Assembly (NCBI RefSeq): GCF_018380615.1
Contig: NZ_JAGYVZ010000016.1
Coordinates: 1 to 64,000 of the forward strand
Reading direction: 5' to 3'
Source: Flavobacterium psychroterrae
GTDB lineage: Bacteria > Bacteroidota > Bacteroidia > Flavobacteriales > Flavobacteriaceae
Length of the DNA: 64,000 nt
A model generated the notes under the pieces. The model had not been told where the DNA came from. It saw nothing but the letters and a program-made list of their open reading frames with translations, and did no database searches. A program made the translations under genes and the position numbers. Shown here piece after piece: positions 61,721 through 64,000 of this stretch; positions within the stretch are counted from its first letter, which is position 1, and the number at the start of each line of letters is the position of its first letter.

Positions 61721-63640
61721 ATGTATAAACTAATTTCAATACCGCTTTTGCTGCTTTTGTTTTTGTGTAATAATACAATTGCACAAAAAAACAATATTCC
61801 TGGTAAAACGGAATGGTTTGACCCTAATAAAAAAGCATCAACTTATTGTAATCCTGTCAATATTGGTTACAACTATACGACTGAAAATCATAATGGTATT
61901 CCAGAATCCCGTCGTTCGAGTGCAGATCCTGTAATCATTACTTTTAAAGGTGAATATTATTTATTCGCTACAAATCAGGCAGGATATTTCTGGAGCAAAG
62001 ACATGTCTGACTGGAAATTTGTTTACGGAAGTTTCCAAAGAAAACCAGCCGATGACGATCAATGCGCTCCGGCTGCGTGGGTTGTAAACGATACTTTATT
62101 TTATGTAGGTTCAACCTGGAAAAGAGATCATCCTATCTGGAAAACTGCTGATCCAAAATCTGGACAATGGTTAAGACATGTTGATAAAGCAATGCTTCCT
62201 ACGTGGGATCCTGCGATTTTTCAGGACGACGATAAAAAAGTATATATGTATTATGGTTCAAGCGGAAAATTACCACTTGTAGGCGTTGAAGTAGATTATA
62301 AAACCTGGCTTCCGAAAGGAAATCAGGCTGATTATGAGAAATTATACAAAGCAACAGAAGTTGAAGATATTCAGCGTCCGTATGGTCAAATAAAAGAAGT
62401 CGTAGGTTTAGATCCTTCATCTCACGGTTGGGAACGTTTTGGACCAAATAATGATATGGAACCTGCACCTTGGGGTAATTTTATTGAAGGTGCGTGGATG
62501 ACCAAACACAACGGAAAATATTATATGCAATATGGTGCGCCAGCAACGGAATATAAAGGCTACGCAAATGGAGTTCATGTTGGTAATAGTCCGTTAGGAC
62601 CATTTACATATCAAAAACACAATCCAATGTCATATAAACCAGGCGGATTTGTAATTGGAGCCGGACACGGAAATACTTTTGCGGATAATTACGGAAATTA
62701 CTGGAATACCGGAACTTGCAAAATCTCCATAAAAGATCGTTTTGAGCGTCGTATCGATATGTTTCCTGCAGGATTTGATAAGGACGATGTCATGTATTCA
62801 ATTACTTCTTACGGAGATTTTCCGATTATGTTACCAACCAAAAAACGAAATCAGGAAAAAGGAGCATCTTCAGGATGGATGTTGCTTTCGTATAAAAAGC
62901 CCGTTACAGTTTCTTCATCAGAAGAATGTATGGAAGTTGAAACGCACAGAGTAGATAACGGAGGTAAAAAAGTATACGAGAAGTTTTGTTATGGCGCCTC
63001 AAATTTAACCGATGAAAATATTCAGACGTATTGGTCAGCAAAAACAGCAAATCCAGGCGAATGGTTACAACTGGATTTAGGCAGACAAATGCAAATAAAT
63101 GCGTTACAAATTAATTATGCAGATCATAAAGCAACGCAGTATAACAAAGCGATGGATATTTATTACCAATATAAAATCTACATGTCTGATGATGCTGTAA
63201 ATTGGAAGTTAGTTGTTGATAAATCTAAAAATGCAAAAGATGTTCCGCATGATTATGTAGAGTTGACGAAAGCAATTAAAGCGCGTTATATCAAAATGGA
63301 AAACATTCACAATGCATCTGGATTGTTTGCTATTTCAGATTTTAGAGTTTTTGGAAACGGATTGGCTGAAAAACCAACTTCAGTTTCAGATTTTAAAGTT
63401 AACAGAAATGCATCAGATTCCCGTAACGCAATGATTTCATGGAAAAAACAAGCGGATGCAATTGGTTATAATATTTATTACGGAATCACGCCTGATAAAT
63501 TATACAATACAATTATGGTCTATGATGAAACTTCATATGATTTTAGAGGATTAGACAAAGGAACAAAGTATTATTTTACAATTGAAGCTTTTAATGAGAA
63601 CGGAATTAGCACAAAAAATGAGCTAATAGAAGTGAATTAA
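61721..63640 (+). CDS. GH43-like protein with F5/8C and fibronectin domains
   Basis: The 639-residue protein has a signal peptide, a five-bladed propeller of the GH43 type (SSADPVIITFKGEYYLFATN with the base Asp, WDPAIFQDDDKKVYMYYG with the second Asp, NFIEGAWMTKHNGKYYMQYG with the acid Glu), then an F5/8 type C carbohydrate-binding module (about residues 390-540) and a C-terminal fibronectin type III domain. It starts 11 bp after the GDPD gene. The specificity of this subfamily is not readable; an exo-acting glycosidase on a branch sugar is possible. Confidence 0.85.
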   Translation: MYKLISIPLLLLLFLCNNTIAQKNNIPGKTEWFDPNKKASTYCNPVNIGYNYTTENHNGIPESRRSSADPVIITFKGEYYLFATNQAGYFWSKDMSDWKFVYGSFQRKPADDDQCAPAAWVVNDTLFYVGSTWKRDHPIWKTADPKSGQWLRHVDKAMLPTWDPAIFQDDDKKVYMYYGSSGKLPLVGVEVDYKTWLPKGNQADYEKLYKATEVEDIQRPYGQIKEVVGLDPSSHGWERFGPNNDMEPAPWGNFIEGAWMTKHNGKYYMQYGAPATEYKGYANGVHVGNSPLGPFTYQKHNPMSYKPGGFVIGAGHGNTFADNYGNYWNTGTCKISIKDRFERRIDMFPAGFDKDDVMYSITSYGDFPIMLPTKKRNQEKGASSGWMLLSYKKPVTVSSSEECMEVETHRVDNGGKKVYEKFCYGASNLTDENIQTYWSAKTANPGEWLQLDLGRQMQINALQINYADHKATQYNKAMDIYYQYKIYMSDDAVNWKLVVDKSKNAKDVPHDYVELTKAIKARYIKMENIHNASGLFAISDFRVFGNGLAEKPTSVSDFKVNRNASDSRNAMISWKKQADAIGYNIYYGITPDKLYNTIMVYDETSYDFRGLDKGTKYYFTIEAFNENGISTKNELIEVN

Positions 63641-63652
63641 TTTTAACCCATA

Positions 63653-63688
63653 GAAACGCCGATTTTTCAACTAAAAAATCGGCGTTTC
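63653..63688 (+). terminator. Intrinsic terminator
   Basis: GAAACGCCGATTTTT and AAAAATCGGCGTTTC form a perfect 15-bp stem around CAACTA. It lies 12 bp after the GH43 stop. Confidence 0.85.
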
Positions 63689-63913
63689 ACTTATTTAAAA
63701 TACACAAAGCTAAGGCTGTGAAAGAAATGTATTTCTTTTTTGCGTTCTTTTTTACATTTAAAATCTATGTTTCTATGTGTTTAATTCAACTTTATTAATT
63801 TACACCGAACGGGTTAATTTTAATAATATTTTCAGAAATCGTTAAATAAAACTGTTTCCAGTTCTTCAGAATTTTGTTCCTTTGCCTGACAACCCAAAAA
63901 TGCTATAAACCAT

Positions 63914-64000
63914 ATGAAAAAAACGATTCTTTTAACTGCTTTAGTTTTAAGCGGATTGGCATCTTCTGCCCAATCAAATGATGAAAAAAACATTAAATTA
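63914..64000 (+). CDS. Start of an exported protein, cut by the window end
   Basis: An ATG at 63,914 opens MKKTILLTALVLSGLASSAQ, a signal peptide, and the frame is open to the last base. A likely -7 box TTCCTTTG lies about 30 bp upstream at 63,877-63,884. Too little is present to name it; by position it may belong to the same locus. Confidence 0.65.
   Translation, partial: MKKTILLTALVLSGLASSAQSNDEKNIKL

Overview
The window reads as chromosome of a Bacteroidota bacterium, most likely Flavobacterium or a close relative. The evidence is low-GC coding sequence without Shine-Dalgarno sites, promoters with the Bacteroidota -7 box (TAnnTTTG), a SusC/SusD pair with a triple-tyrosine type regulator, a bacillithiol deacetylase, and proteins typical of flavobacteria.

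Two parts can be told apart. Positions 1 to about 41,700 look accessory. They carry IS21-like sequence at both sides (a remnant end at 45-125 and a complete element at about 37,488-40,129), IS1182 and IS3 transposase remnants, and a tyrosine recombinase (40,244-41,551). Between these lies a dense set of stress and detoxification genes: two Dps-like proteins, an AhpD-like protein, OsmC, a YkgB/RclC-like protein, four metallo-beta-lactamase-fold proteins, three alpha/beta hydrolases, four Rossmann-fold reductases, a haem-binding/P460 protein, GAPDH and BshB1. Five AraC-type regulators, one Crp/Fnr-type regulator and one six-GAF sigma-54 activator sit among them. Positions 42,300 to 64,000 look like ordinary chromosome: corA, pta-ackA and a polysaccharide utilisation locus. 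A small AT-rich two-gene ATPase/nuclease cassette (42,326-43,937) is wedged at the junction.

The most striking result is in the intergenic DNA. Three different tandem operators occur, each upstream of several separate transcription units, with almost invariant geometry relative to the -7 box. Class A (GGGAAAAA..GTTAAT twice, 21 bp apart) precedes six units at one fixed distance plus a variant seventh. Class B (TTGAT-N4-RTCAA, tandem at 22 bp) precedes three units, one directly downstream of the Crp/Fnr gene. Class C (TTTGATTTT.GT twice, 21 bp apart) precedes the two units that flank one AraC gene. Together they define at least three small regulons that tie the scattered detoxification genes together.

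The polysaccharide locus (48,723 to beyond 63,640) encodes a membrane-spanning sensor/regulator, SusC, SusD, a GH144-type endo-beta-1,2-glucanase, an esterase, a GH3 beta-glucosidase, a glycerophosphodiesterase and a GH43 protein. The combination of a beta-1,2-glucanase with an esterase and a phosphodiesterase suggests it consumes proteobacterial periplasmic or cyclic beta-1,2-glucans carrying succinyl and phosphoglycerol groups. That substrate is inferred, not shown.
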